Shown piece by piece: positions 1 through 6,152 of a stretch of 9,953 bases of DNA. The translations under genes and the position numbers were made by a program. The stretch's first letter is position 1, and every line of letters begins with the position of its first letter. Source of the stretch: Cenarchaeum sp. (lineage in GTDB: Archaea > Thermoproteota > Nitrososphaeria > Nitrososphaerales > Nitrosopumilaceae); NCBI GenBank assembly GCA_020027365.1, contig JAHRAJ010000066.1, positions 1-9,953 of the forward strand. Reading direction: 5' to 3'. The notes under the pieces were generated by a model. That model saw nothing but the letters and a program-made list of their open reading frames with translations. It was not told the DNA's origin and did not search any database.

Positions 1-276
1 AGACCCCCCGAAAGGCGTTCACTGCCAGAAAGGCAACTTTAACGATCAGAAAAAACGACCCAAAATGGTTCGAAAGAGACGTCGACTAAGGGCCAAATTA
101 GGTGCGAACACATTTCCGTTCACTACAACAGGAATTCGCAGGGAATCGGCATCGTGTCCCGAATCCCGGCCGGAATCGATGCGGTGCCATTTGGCCCCTC
201 CCCCCTCTAAGACCGCCCAAGCCGTTTAGATCGCGTGTTTTCGATCGTTTGGGCAACCCCGGACGGGCGCCCAAAC
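1..276. other. Non-coding stretch upstream of the CoA-binding gene
   Basis: I see no convincing gene here. A 54-codon frame opens at an ATG at 65 and closes at 229, but its product is Arg/Ser/Pro-rich without recognisable motifs. There is no tRNA-like cloverleaf. The last 30 bases contain the promoter described separately. Confidence 0.5.
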
Positions 277-282
277 TTATAT
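277..282 (+). promoter_or_regulatory. TATA box of the CoA-binding gene
   Basis: The sequence CTTATATC contains TTATAT at 277-282, centred 27.5 bases before the ATG at 307. This is the spacing expected for an archaeal TATA box driving a leaderless transcript, and it is the main reason for choosing the start at 307 over the open frame that reaches 235. It lies in a GC-rich neighbourhood, so it stands out. Confidence 0.6.
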
Positions 283-306
283 CAAGCGTGGCGCCGCGCC
301 CCCGTG

Positions 307-750
307 ATGGCAGACCACGACGGTCACACCGACGAAAAGCTGCGCGGCATACTGTCGCTGCGCAGGGTCGCGGTGGTCGGAATGTCGCGCAATCCCGCAA
401 AGGCCGCCCACTATGTGCCCAGATACCTGGCGCGGCACGGCTTTGACATCGTGCCGGTCAACCCCCGGGCCCGCGAAATACTCGGGATTCGGTGCAGCCC
501 GTCGCTTGCCGACGTGGACGCCAGACGGCACGGGATTGACATCGTCTGCGTGTTCAGGCCCTCTGCAGAGGCGGGGCGGGCTATCGACGAGGCGGTCACG
601 CTGGAACCGCGCGTCATATGGCTGCAAGAGGGGATACGCGACCGGCGGGCAGAGGAGCGGGCGGCGCGCGGCGGCGGCGGCGGCGGCGGCGGGGGCATCG
701 ACGTCGTATTCGACAGGTGCATGATGGCAGAGCACAGGAGGCTGTTCTAG
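307..750 (+). CDS. CoA-binding (YccU-type) Rossmann domain protein
   Basis: This 147-residue protein matches the small single-domain CoA-binding family (YccU/CoA_binding_2). The first strand and glycine loop read VAVVGMSRNPAK at residues 21-32, followed by the typical second strand DIVPVNPRA and the late motif VIWLQEGI. Near the end, FDRCMMAEHRRL (135-146) carries the conserved Cys and His of the family. These proteins are cytosolic and bind CoA or a similar nucleotide; the physiological role is not settled. The start is ATG 307 (GTG 304 is in frame directly before it), supported by a TATA box 27 bases upstream. Residues 122-130 are nine consecutive glycines, encoded by a GGC-rich run, in a loop just before the last strand. 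The next gene begins 3 bases after the stop, so the two are probably co-transcribed. Confidence 0.85.
   Translation: MADHDGHTDEKLRGILSLRRVAVVGMSRNPAKAAHYVPRYLARHGFDIVPVNPRAREILGIRCSPSLADVDARRHGIDIVCVFRPSAEAGRAIDEAVTLEPRVIWLQEGIRDRRAEERAARGGGGGGGGGIDVVFDRCMMAEHRRLF
670..696 (+). repeat. GGC trinucleotide run (poly-Gly)
   Basis: A nearly pure GGC run encodes nine glycines in the CoA-binding protein. Length changes in whole units would keep the frame. It sits between the penultimate helix and the final strand, where an inserted loop should be tolerated. Confidence 0.7.
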
Positions 751-753
751 GAG

Positions 754-1158
754 GTGGCAGACAACGCCGGCGGCGGCTTTGCAGAGTTTTGCAAAGAGGT
801 GTGCACCCTGGCAGACGGGTTTGAGGGCATGGCGCTGCGCGTAGAGTCGGACGACGGCTGCGAGTCGGTAAGGGTCACGGGCGGGGGGTTTGCGCCGCTT
901 GCACGCGCAAGGGCGGGGCTGGCCGATGTCGCAGAGCTGTCCGCCGCGACTGCCGAGCACCACCCGTACTGGGAAATCCTGTCGCGGTGCTGCCAGATAT
1001 GCGACGTGGTACTGGACGGATGGGATGCCACGCTGGGCCGCGAGGAGGCAGATGAGATGCGGTGGGCGGTGGGCCGGCTGGAGGAGGCGTGCAAGAGGAT
1101 TGCCGCAGGGGACGCGCGCGGGACGGACTGCGGTGCCGGCGGTACACCGCCTGACTGA
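754..1158 (+). CDS. Small protein of unknown function
   Basis: I do not recognise this 134-residue protein. It starts with GTG at 754, three bases after the stop of the CoA-binding gene. AGGAGG lies at 736-741 inside the end of that gene and a further GGAG abuts the start codon, so the pair looks translationally coupled. The chain is mostly helical by composition and acidic, without a signal peptide or membrane segment. It has four notable cysteines: FCKEVC near the N-terminus and a CCQIC cluster around residues 78-82. A HHPYWEILSRCCQIC segment is the most motif-like part. The C-terminus is Gly/Pro-rich and low complexity. Its reading frame ends 44 bases before the convergent cysS stop. It is probably a lineage-restricted protein. 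Confidence 0.7.
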   Translation: MADNAGGGFAEFCKEVCTLADGFEGMALRVESDDGCESVRVTGGGFAPLARARAGLADVAELSAATAEHHPYWEILSRCCQICDVVLDGWDATLGREEADEMRWAVGRLEEACKRIAAGDARGTDCGAGGTPPD

Positions 1159-1202
1159 CTGCGGGTCGTCAGCCGGTCCGGCCGACTCCTGCATGCGCGC
1201 AC

Positions 1203-2774
1203 CTACGAGTCGCGCCGCGTCCGCGCCGCCGCCGCCGCCGCCGTGCCGGCGGGCCCCCGCATGATCCACGACGTGCCCGACCCGCGGTCTATCAGCTCCA
1301 CGCCGCGCGCGGCAAGCTCGTTCCGCAGGGCATCTGCCTGCACGTACGACCCGCCCCGCCGGAGCTCCTCGCGCCGCGCGACCATCCCCTCAATCTCGGC
1401 AACCTTCGCAGGAGAGGCATCAGGCAGGCGCAGTCCCAGCACGCCCGCCTGGCGCTCAATCTCGCGCCCTGCAGAGGCCGCAGTGGCGGCGTCCAGTCCG
1501 CCCTCCGCCTCCGCCGCAAGCCCGTTGATCTCCCTTGCAAGCGCAAGCATCTCCGACACCGCCTCGTGTGTGTTCAGATCCGCCCCCAGCCACCCCATGA
1601 ACCGGGCCGTACTCTGATGTGCGGCAGACCCTTTGGCGGCGCCCGGCGCCCGGCCGGGGGCGGCGGCGGTGGTGGTGGTGGCGGTGGCGGTGGTGGTGGT
1701 GGTGGTGGTGCCCTGCGCGCGGACCGCCTCGGAATACGCCGCCTCCACCTGCCTCCACCTGCCGAGGCTCTCCTCCATCAGCCCGTCTGTATAGTCCACC
1801 GGCTTTGAATAGTGCCCGGACAGGCAGAACAGCCGGACCGCGTTGGGGCCCCACTCGTCGATCGCGCGCCCGACGGAGCGCATGTTGCCAAGCGACTTTG
1901 ACATCTTTTGTCCGTCGATGGTGACCATGCCGACGTGCATCCACGCCCCTGCCAGCGCCCCCCCGGTGTGCGCCTCGGACTGGGCAATCTCGTTCTCATG
2001 GTGGGGGAATATCAGGTCCCTTCCCCCGCCGTGTATGTCGACTCCGCCGCCTAGGTACCGCATGCACATCGCCGAGCACTCGACGTGCCACCCCGGCCTG
2101 CCCTTCCCCCACGGACTGTCCCAGCGAGGCCCAGAGTCGGCCAGCTTCCACAGTGCAAAGTCCAGCGGGTCGCGCTTGCCCTCGTCGACCTCTACCCTGG
2201 CCCCGGCCCGCAGCTCGCCGGTCATCTTTTTTGAGAGCTTGCCATACCCGGAAAACCCCGACACGGAATAGTACACGCCGCGCGGGCCCGCGTATGCGGC
2301 GCCCCGGTCCACCAGGTCGCGTATCAGCGACACCATCTCCCCCACGTGCTCGGTGGCGCGCGGGTACGCCGATGCCCTGCGCACGCCTAGGCGGTCAAAG
2401 TCGCGGTGGTACCGGCCTATGTACCGCTCGCTGATCTCGGCCGCCGTAACGCCCTCGGCGGCTGCCCGCCCGATAATCTTGTCGTCAATGTCGGTAAAGT
2501 TTTGGATCAGCCGCACGCTCCGGCCCGCAAACTCGAGGTACCTGCGCAGCACGTCAAAGACCACTATGGTGCGCGCGTGCCCGATGTGCGCCTCGTCGTA
2601 CGTGGTCACGCCGCACAGGTACACCCCGACCGGATCGCGCGCGGGGACGCGGATCCGGCGGCCGCTGAGCGTGTCGGTTATCCACGCGGCGGCCGGCGGC
2701 TCGCTCCCCCCCCTGACCCCGCCGCCGCCCCCCGCCGCCGCAGTCCCCTTGCCCGGCGCCTCAGACGTCGACAT
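1203..2774 (-). CDS. cysS: Cysteinyl-tRNA synthetase
   Basis: This 523-residue class I aminoacyl-tRNA synthetase charges tRNA-Cys with cysteine in the cytosol. The HIGH signature is HIGH at 63-66 within CGVTTYDEAHIGHAR, and KMSKS is at 290-294. The expected zinc ligands that recognise the cysteine thiol are present: Cys54, Cys233 (in GWHVECSAM), His258 and Glu262 (in FPHHENEIAQSE). An N-terminal extension of about 30 Gly/Ala/Pro-rich residues precedes the first conserved strand. Between the catalytic core and the C-terminal helical domain there is an inserted run of threonines and alanines (about 356-372). The C-terminal part keeps the helical tRNA-binding region, ending in a Ala/Arg-rich tail. 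The ATG at 2774 overlaps the end of the Rieske gene by 14 bases, which implies co-transcription. Confidence 0.96.
   Translation of the reverse strand: MSTSEAPGKGTAAAGGGGGVRGGSEPPAAAWITDTLSGRRIRVPARDPVGVYLCGVTTYDEAHIGHARTIVVFDVLRRYLEFAGRSVRLIQNFTDIDDKIIGRAAAEGVTAAEISERYIGRYHRDFDRLGVRRASAYPRATEHVGEMVSLIRDLVDRGAAYAGPRGVYYSVSGFSGYGKLSKKMTGELRAGARVEVDEGKRDPLDFALWKLADSGPRWDSPWGKGRPGWHVECSAMCMRYLGGGVDIHGGGRDLIFPHHENEIAQSEAHTGGALAGAWMHVGMVTIDGQKMSKSLGNMRSVGRAIDEWGPNAVRLFCLSGHYSKPVDYTDGLMEESLGRWRQVEAAYSEAVRAQGTTTTTTTATATTTTAAAPGRAPGAAKGSAAHQSTARFMGWLGADLNTHEAVSEMLALAREINGLAAEAEGGLDAATAASAGREIERQAGVLGLRLPDASPAKVAEIEGMVARREELRRGGSYVQADALRNELAARGVELIDRGSGTSWIMRGPAGTAAAAAARTRRDS
1659..1711 (-). repeat. 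ACC/GCC trinucleotide repeat inside cysS
   Basis: On the plus strand this is a run of about 17 GGT/GGC units; in cysS it encodes mainly Thr with some Ala. It lies between the KMSKS-bearing catalytic core and the anticodon-binding helical bundle, a linker position where length variation should be harmless. It is the longest perfect-type microsatellite in the window. Confidence 0.8.
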
Positions 2775-3069
2775 AGACCCCGTCGCCCCTCTCTTGGACG
2801 GGATACGTCTGCAGCCTGACGTCCTTTAGATAGTCAAGCAGCTTGCCGGTCCGGACATCATAGTGCCAAAAGTGGTGCGGGCACTCTGCCACCCCGTCTT
2901 GTATGCTACCGCACGCTATGGACTGGTCTTGGTGGGCGCACATGGCGTCAAGGGCATGAAGTGTACCGCCGCCCCCGTTGAACACGGCTATCCGCCTGCC
3001 GCCCGCACGAACCTCGGCGCCGGTGCCCTGCTTGATCGAGCCGCGGTCGGCCACCCTGGTCCAGGTCAA
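2761..3069 (-). CDS. Rieske [2Fe-2S] ferredoxin-like protein
   Basis: This protein of about 102 residues is a stand-alone Rieske domain. The cluster-binding motif is complete: Cys44-x-His46, sixteen residues, then Cys63-x-x-His66 (MCAHQDQS and ECPHHFW). It begins with TWTRVAD, as small Rieske ferredoxins usually do, and ends with TYPVQERGDGVYVDV, the last strands of the fold. Such proteins carry one electron in the cytosol, often to an oxygenase or reductase, but no partner is encoded nearby. I chose the TTG at 3069 because a TATA-like box (3094-3099) lies 27 bases upstream and the homologous N-terminus starts there. A GTG at 3084, five codons earlier, is the alternative. It is the first gene of a two-gene unit with cysS, with no obvious functional link. 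Confidence 0.88.
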   Translation of the reverse strand: MTWTRVADRGSIKQGTGAEVRAGGRRIAVFNGGGGTLHALDAMCAHQDQSIACGSIQDGVAECPHHFWHYDVRTGKLLDYLKDVRLQTYPVQERGDGVYVDV

Positions 3070-3092
3070 TACGGCGCGTCGCACGTTGATCC

Positions 3093-3100
3093 TTATTTAG
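3093..3100 (-). promoter_or_regulatory. TATA box of the Rieske-cysS unit
   Basis: Read on the minus strand the box is CTAAATAA, centred at 3096.5. That is 27.5 bases before the TTG at 3069 but only 12 before the GTG at 3084, so it favours the downstream start and a leaderless transcript. Confidence 0.5.
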
Positions 3101-3342
3101 ATTACCTTGTGCGTGGCGCCCTAGGTACCGAACTTGCAACAAAACCTTTGGCAACACTCCCACCTCCCGGGCGATCGCGCGTGCAGGCCTGCCGCCCCGC
3201 GATCTGACAATCTCCCCTAGATCCTCTTTGCCGGGCCTTCTGACCGGCAATATCGCTGATCGGCCGGGGCCGGTCAAATGTTCGTTTGGGCTGTTTTTTG
3301 TCAGACTGCACTAATTACCGATACGACACCTGCAGATTGCGT

Positions 3343-3361
3343 CCAAAAACGGCGTTTTTGG
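3343..3361. repeat. Perfect 8-bp inverted repeat
   Basis: CCAAAAAC and GTTTTTGG flank the three bases GGC. It could be an operator for a dimeric regulator or a small hairpin. No adjacent T-tract on either strand makes it a classical terminator, and no gene ends here. Confidence 0.55.
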
Positions 3362-3405
3362 CCGCTGAAATTCGCACACGGGCCAAGGCGGCCGCAGGAG
3401 GCGTC

Positions 3406-3501
3406 ATGCGGACGGATGCCGGGGCAAAGGCCGCACCAGGCATGATCGTGTGCATCCGCAGGAAAGGGGGGAGGCGGAACCGCACCTGCGACTGCAGCTG
3501 A
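3406..3501 (+). CDS. Possible 31-residue basic Cys-containing peptide
   Basis: An ATG at 3406 follows GCAGGAGGCGTC, a strong match to the archaeal anti-Shine-Dalgarno, at good spacing. The peptide is basic in its middle (CIRRKGGRRNR) and ends in TCDCS, with three cysteines in its C-terminal half. It has no recognised homologue in my knowledge. The ribosome binding site is the only real support, and it could be chance in GC-rich DNA. Confidence 0.25.
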   Translation: MRTDAGAKAAPGMIVCIRRKGGRRNRTCDCS

Positions 3502-3521
3502 AAACGCGCGTTATGGAACAC

Positions 3522-3527
3522 TTATCT
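3522..3527 (+). promoter_or_regulatory. Possible TATA box of the small membrane protein gene
   Basis: ACTTATCT contains TTATCT at 3522-3527, centred 26.5 bases before the GTG at 3551 and only 14.5 before the ATG at 3539. It resembles the box of the CoA-binding gene (ACTTATAT) and argues for the GTG start. Confidence 0.4.
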
Positions 3528-3550
3528 GTGCGTGCCGGATGCCGCCACCG

Positions 3551-3757
3551 GTGGACACCCACAGAAAGCTCATGTTTGCAGGCGGAATCCTGCTGGTGCT
3601 TGCGCTTCTTGCCGACTCTGTCCACCAAGAGGAACAGGACGCCGGCGGCGCCCCGGGGTTCAACTATGCATACGCGGCGGGAGGCGGCGCCATAGCCGCC
3701 CTCCTGGCCAGTTTTTACATGTTTTACTCGTCGTCAAGGGGCGGCCGCGGCGGCTAA
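3551..3757 (+). CDS. Small two-helix membrane protein
   Basis: The product of about 68 residues has two hydrophobic segments: LMFAGGILLVLALLA near the N-terminus, and IAALLASFYMFY preceded by a Gly/Ala stretch. A short acidic-to-polar loop (HQEEQDAGGAPGFN) joins them, and the tail is SSSRGGRGG. The basic residues before helix 1 and after helix 2 suggest both ends face the cytoplasm with an external loop. I do not recognise the family; small double-helix proteins of this kind are common and mostly uncharacterised in Thaumarchaeota. GTG 3551 is preferred on TATA spacing; ATG 3539, four codons upstream, is the alternative. It converges on ahcY with only three bases between the stop codons. Confidence 0.65.
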   Translation: MDTHRKLMFAGGILLVLALLADSVHQEEQDAGGAPGFNYAYAAGGGAIAALLASFYMFYSSSRGGRGG

Positions 3758-3760
3758 CGC

Positions 3761-4999
3761 TCACCAGCTGTTTGCATACCGCACCTGCTCGGCCGTGAGC
3801 CGGTCTATGCGGACGCCCATCGCCCCGAGCGCGTCGCGCGCCACCTGCACGTCAATCTCCTCGGGAACCGCCGTTATCGCATTCTCCATCCTGCCGTGGT
3901 TTTTCAGTATGTACAGTATCGACAGCAGCTGGTTTGAAAAGGACTGGGCCATGACCTCGGGGGGGTGCCCCTCTGCGGCCACCAGGTTTGCAAGCCGCCC
4001 CTTGCCCACCAGGTAGACCCGCCTGCCGTTTGGCAGCAGGCACTCGTCAAGGTTTGGCCGCACCTCACGTACGGACGCCCGCCTTGAAAGCAGGAACTTT
4101 GTGTCAATCTCCACGTCAAAGTGCCCCACATTGCCCATCACCGCGCCGTCCTTCATCCGCAGTATGTGCTCCTTGCGTATCACGCCGGTCATCCCGGTAC
4201 ACGTGACGAATATGTCCCCCGTCCGGGCCGCCTGCGACATTGGCACGACCTCGTAGCCGTCCATGTGCGCCTCTAGCGCCCGGACCGGATCCACCTCTGT
4301 GACCGTGACGCGGGCCCCCATTCCGGCGCACCGCGACGCCACCCCCTTGCCGACCCACCCGTACCCGACCACCACCACGCGCTTTGCGGCAAACAGCAGG
4401 TTCATCGCCCGCAGGTACCCGTCGACGGTGCTCTGCCCCGTGCCGTACCTGTTGTCAAACATGTGCTTTGTGTGCGCCTCGTTTACCAGTATCACGGGAT
4501 ACCGCAGCATCCCCTTGCGCTCGACCGCCCGTATCCTGGTCACGCCGGCGGTGGTCTCCTCGGTGGCGCCCATGATATCCAGCTTGGAGTACCGCTTGTC
4601 AAAGTGCGCCTTTATGTTCATGTCGGCCCCGTCGTCGGTCAGTATGTCCGGGCGGTGTCCCAGCACGCGCCCGATACACCAGTCGTACTCGCGGTCGGTC
4701 TGCCCGTTCCATGCGTACACGTGCACCCCCTGCGAGGCCAGAAACGCCGCGATGTCATCCTGGGTGGTCAGCGGGTTGCCCCCGCACGCGGCGACGGTCG
4801 CCCCAAGCTCCTTGGCCCCCATCAGCAGTACCGAGGTCTCCTTTGTTATGTGCAGGCAAAACCCCAGCGTAATCCCGCGCAGCGGCTTTGACTTGCGGAA
4901 CCTTGCGATGGTGTTGTCCAGAATCTGCATGTGGGAGCGGGCCCACTGGTACGACGTGCGGCCCTGCGGGGCCAGCCTCGGGCTCCTTACCTTGCTCAA
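3761..4999 (-). CDS. ahcY: S-adenosylhomocysteine hydrolase
   Basis: This 412-residue cytosolic enzyme splits S-adenosylhomocysteine into adenosine and homocysteine, removing the product that inhibits methyltransferases. Substrate residues are in place: His50 in CLHITKETSVL, Asp122/Asp123 in TDDGAD, GATEETTAG at 144-152, and Lys178, Asp182 and Asn183 in AHTKHMFDNRYGTGQS. The NAD-binding glycine motif is GYGWVGKG at 212-219. GNVGHFDVEID and EGHPPEVMAQSFSNQ follow in the usual order. TGQS replaces the Cys-containing tetrad of eukaryotic enzymes, as in archaeal relatives. The frame is open back to 5131, but conserved sequence starts only at LSKVRSPRLA and a TATA box lies 28 bases before the TTG at 4999. 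I therefore take TTG as the start of a leaderless mRNA. Confidence 0.95.
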   Translation of the reverse strand: MSKVRSPRLAPQGRTSYQWARSHMQILDNTIARFRKSKPLRGITLGFCLHITKETSVLLMGAKELGATVAACGGNPLTTQDDIAAFLASQGVHVYAWNGQTDREYDWCIGRVLGHRPDILTDDGADMNIKAHFDKRYSKLDIMGATEETTAGVTRIRAVERKGMLRYPVILVNEAHTKHMFDNRYGTGQSTVDGYLRAMNLLFAAKRVVVVGYGWVGKGVASRCAGMGARVTVTEVDPVRALEAHMDGYEVVPMSQAARTGDIFVTCTGMTGVIRKEHILRMKDGAVMGNVGHFDVEIDTKFLLSRRASVREVRPNLDECLLPNGRRVYLVGKGRLANLVAAEGHPPEVMAQSFSNQLLSILYILKNHGRMENAITAVPEEIDVQVARDALGAMGVRIDRLTAEQVRYANSW

Positions 5000-5024
5000 C
5001 TCACAGACACCCCCCTGCACGGCG

Positions 5025-5030
5025 TATAAA
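5025..5030 (-). promoter_or_regulatory. TATA box of ahcY
   Basis: TTTATA on the minus strand is a near-consensus archaeal TATA element, centred about 28 bases before the TTG at 4999. It lies inside the upstream open extension of the ahcY frame, which shows that the extension is very unlikely to be translated. Confidence 0.7.
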
Positions 5031-5303
5031 TCCCTATGTCCGGGCGGGGGGAGGGGCACTTGCCAATCCGGGACATGGTTTCTTGGCGCACCGTGATTCG
5101 GCGTTTTGTGCATGCGTGTCCAACGGGCCAAAAATGAAAAACGGCAGGCAGCGGGCGTGTCCGGAACGGAGGCATCCTCCCGACGGCCACCGCCGGGGGG
5201 GGAGGGGCAGGCAGATCCGAGGAACGGCCGAAAATCGTCGGTGTCAGGCGCTGTCGAGTCACATCCCGAATTGGCAGCAGGACCAAGACTGGCACGTATG
5301 CGG
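5031..5303. other. Intergenic stretch between ahcY and the accessory region
   Basis: No gene is supported. The DNA is G-rich in places, with runs of seven to eight G near 5041-5050 and 5190-5210, and has no hairpin-plus-T-tract structure. It marks the passage from ordinary chromosome to the repeat-bounded island. Confidence 0.4.
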
Positions 5304-5367
5304 TTGGCCCCTTTTTAACCAAAAGTCAAAATCAAATGATCACCAGATCTAATAGCAGAGGCCGTAT
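5304..5367. repeat. Left direct repeat bounding the AT-rich island
   Basis: This stretch matches 7590-7656 in the same orientation. The shared core is TTGGCCCCTTTTTAACC followed by AAAA, then TCAAAATCAAATGATCA, then AGATCTA, ending with GAGGCCGTAT after a short variable segment. It differs mainly by one small indel after the AAAA and a handful of substitutions. TTGG and CCAA at the ends of the first block make a small inverted repeat around the T-run. It is immediately followed by the inverted-repeat element. Confidence 0.85.
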
Positions 5368-5542
5368 CGGCCCTGTTCAATTTGGATGATCTGAACGGAC
5401 AGCTGTTCAAGAGTGATGTCCATCTCTGCCTCCGATCACTTTGAACCGCGCCTTGGGCCGGCTGTTTTCGGGCAGTAAACAACAGATCAGGACTCACTTT
5501 TGAACGGCGATTGACCTAGATCACTCAAATTGAACAGGGCCG
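5368..5542. mobile_element. 175-bp element with terminal inverted repeats (MITE-like)
   Basis: The left end, CGGCCCTGTTCAATTTG (5368-5384), is matched perfectly in inverse orientation at 5526-5542. After two mismatches the match resumes for six more bases, giving 25-bp ends with two mismatches. Both sides are flanked by TAT; read more generously, GGCCGTAT occurs at 5360-5367 and 5538-5545. Inside, the end motif GTTCAA-(n)-AGTGAT recurs at 5403-5417 (plus), 5434-5448 (minus) and 5494-5507 (minus). There is no open frame of useful size, so it would be non-autonomous. It sits exactly at the end of the left direct repeat, whose right-hand copy lacks it, so it looks like a later insertion. Confidence 0.6.
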
Positions 5543-5552
5543 TATTGATCGG

Positions 5553-6152
5553 TTATCGACCAACAAGGTGACCAAGCCCCGCCTCGACCAGATCCTCTGG
5601 AGAGGGACGCCTTCCGATCCAAATCATCACATGCATTCTTTCAGGATTAAGCAACACATCGTTGGGAACCTTTCCAACATCCACTTTGTAGTATTTGGTA
5701 TCGCATTTCTCGACCTTGGTCTTTCTCGCAAGTATGCTCATATACAGCGAATACAAAAACTGCAACGCGTCAATCTTTCTTGCCGGATATTCATCCCAGT
5801 TTAATGGCTGGCAGATTCCACAGCGTGCACCATTCACGTCTGTATGTGCATATGGGGAATGGGCACCGAAGAAAAAATCAACCACGGGTCTGTTTTTTGA
5901 ATCAGTCTGCACGCTGTTAAAATAAACCGCTATATCGTAATGAAATCTCGTCAGGATTACAGTCTTCCCTCCGACTAGTAATTCTTTGACAGGTTCATAG
6001 TCGTAGCGCTTTATTGGGAATACGGGCCATTTGCGTTTGAATGATTTCAAGTATGTAAGACCCAACTCGAACGGCCAAAAGAAATAGTGCACATCTTCAT
6101 GTTCATAAACCTTGGATGGGTTGTTGGAGATGCATATGGCAACGGGCTTCAT
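5553..6152 (-). CDS. Unknown protein, third gene of island operon
   Basis: I do not recognise this 199-residue protein with confidence. Its ATG overlaps the stop of the gene before it (ATGA at 6149-6152), so it should be translated by coupling. It is rich in aromatic residues and has no signal peptide or membrane helix. The best motif is in the middle: GAHSPYAHTDVNGARCGIC (96-114), then LNWDEYP and a helix DALQFLYSLYMSIL (128-141). This order recalls the core of E2 ubiquitin-conjugating folds (HPN-like turn, Gly, Cys, Trp, then a helix). A zinc site made of Cys111/Cys114 with nearby histidines is an equally fair reading. Base composition is clearly more AT-rich than the genes to the left, which suggests transfer. 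Confidence 0.7.
   Translation of the reverse strand: MKPVAICISNNPSKVYEHEDVHYFFWPFELGLTYLKSFKRKWPVFPIKRYDYEPVKELLVGGKTVILTRFHYDIAVYFNSVQTDSKNRPVVDFFFGAHSPYAHTDVNGARCGICQPLNWDEYPARKIDALQFLYSLYMSILARKTKVEKCDTKYYKVDVGKVPNDVLLNPERMHVMIWIGRRPSPEDLVEAGLGHLVGR

Larger units (their letters stand above)
3101..3520. other. Divergent intergenic region between the Rieske and membrane-protein genes
   Basis: No strongly supported gene lies here. It contains a perfect inverted repeat at 3343-3361 (CCAAAAAC, spacer GGC, GTTTTTGG) and a longer-range one, GACCGGC at 3242-3248 with GCCGGTC at 3269-3275. A short frame with a good Shine-Dalgarno (3406-3501) and a minus-strand frame with a helix-turn-helix look are discussed elsewhere. 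Confidence 0.45.

Noticed and set aside
65..229. 54-codon frame starting at ATG 65
   Set aside because: Low-complexity Arg/Ser/Pro-rich product, no ribosome binding site and no well-spaced TATA box.
277..1269. 330-codon open frame on the minus strand opposite the CoA-binding and unknown genes
   Set aside because: It is an antisense shadow in GC-rich DNA: it is Ala/Pro/Arg/His-rich, includes an Ala run made by the GGC repeat, and has no domain. The plus-strand frame carries real CoA-binding motifs.
4263..5096. 277-codon open frame on the plus strand opposite ahcY
   Set aside because: Ser/Pro/Arg/Cys-rich shadow of a strongly conserved enzyme gene on the other strand.
5000..5131. 44-residue N-terminal extension of S-adenosylhomocysteine hydrolase
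   Set aside because: It contains the TATA box at 5025-5030 and is Pro/His-rich with no similarity to the family, whose conserved sequence starts at the TTG at 4999.
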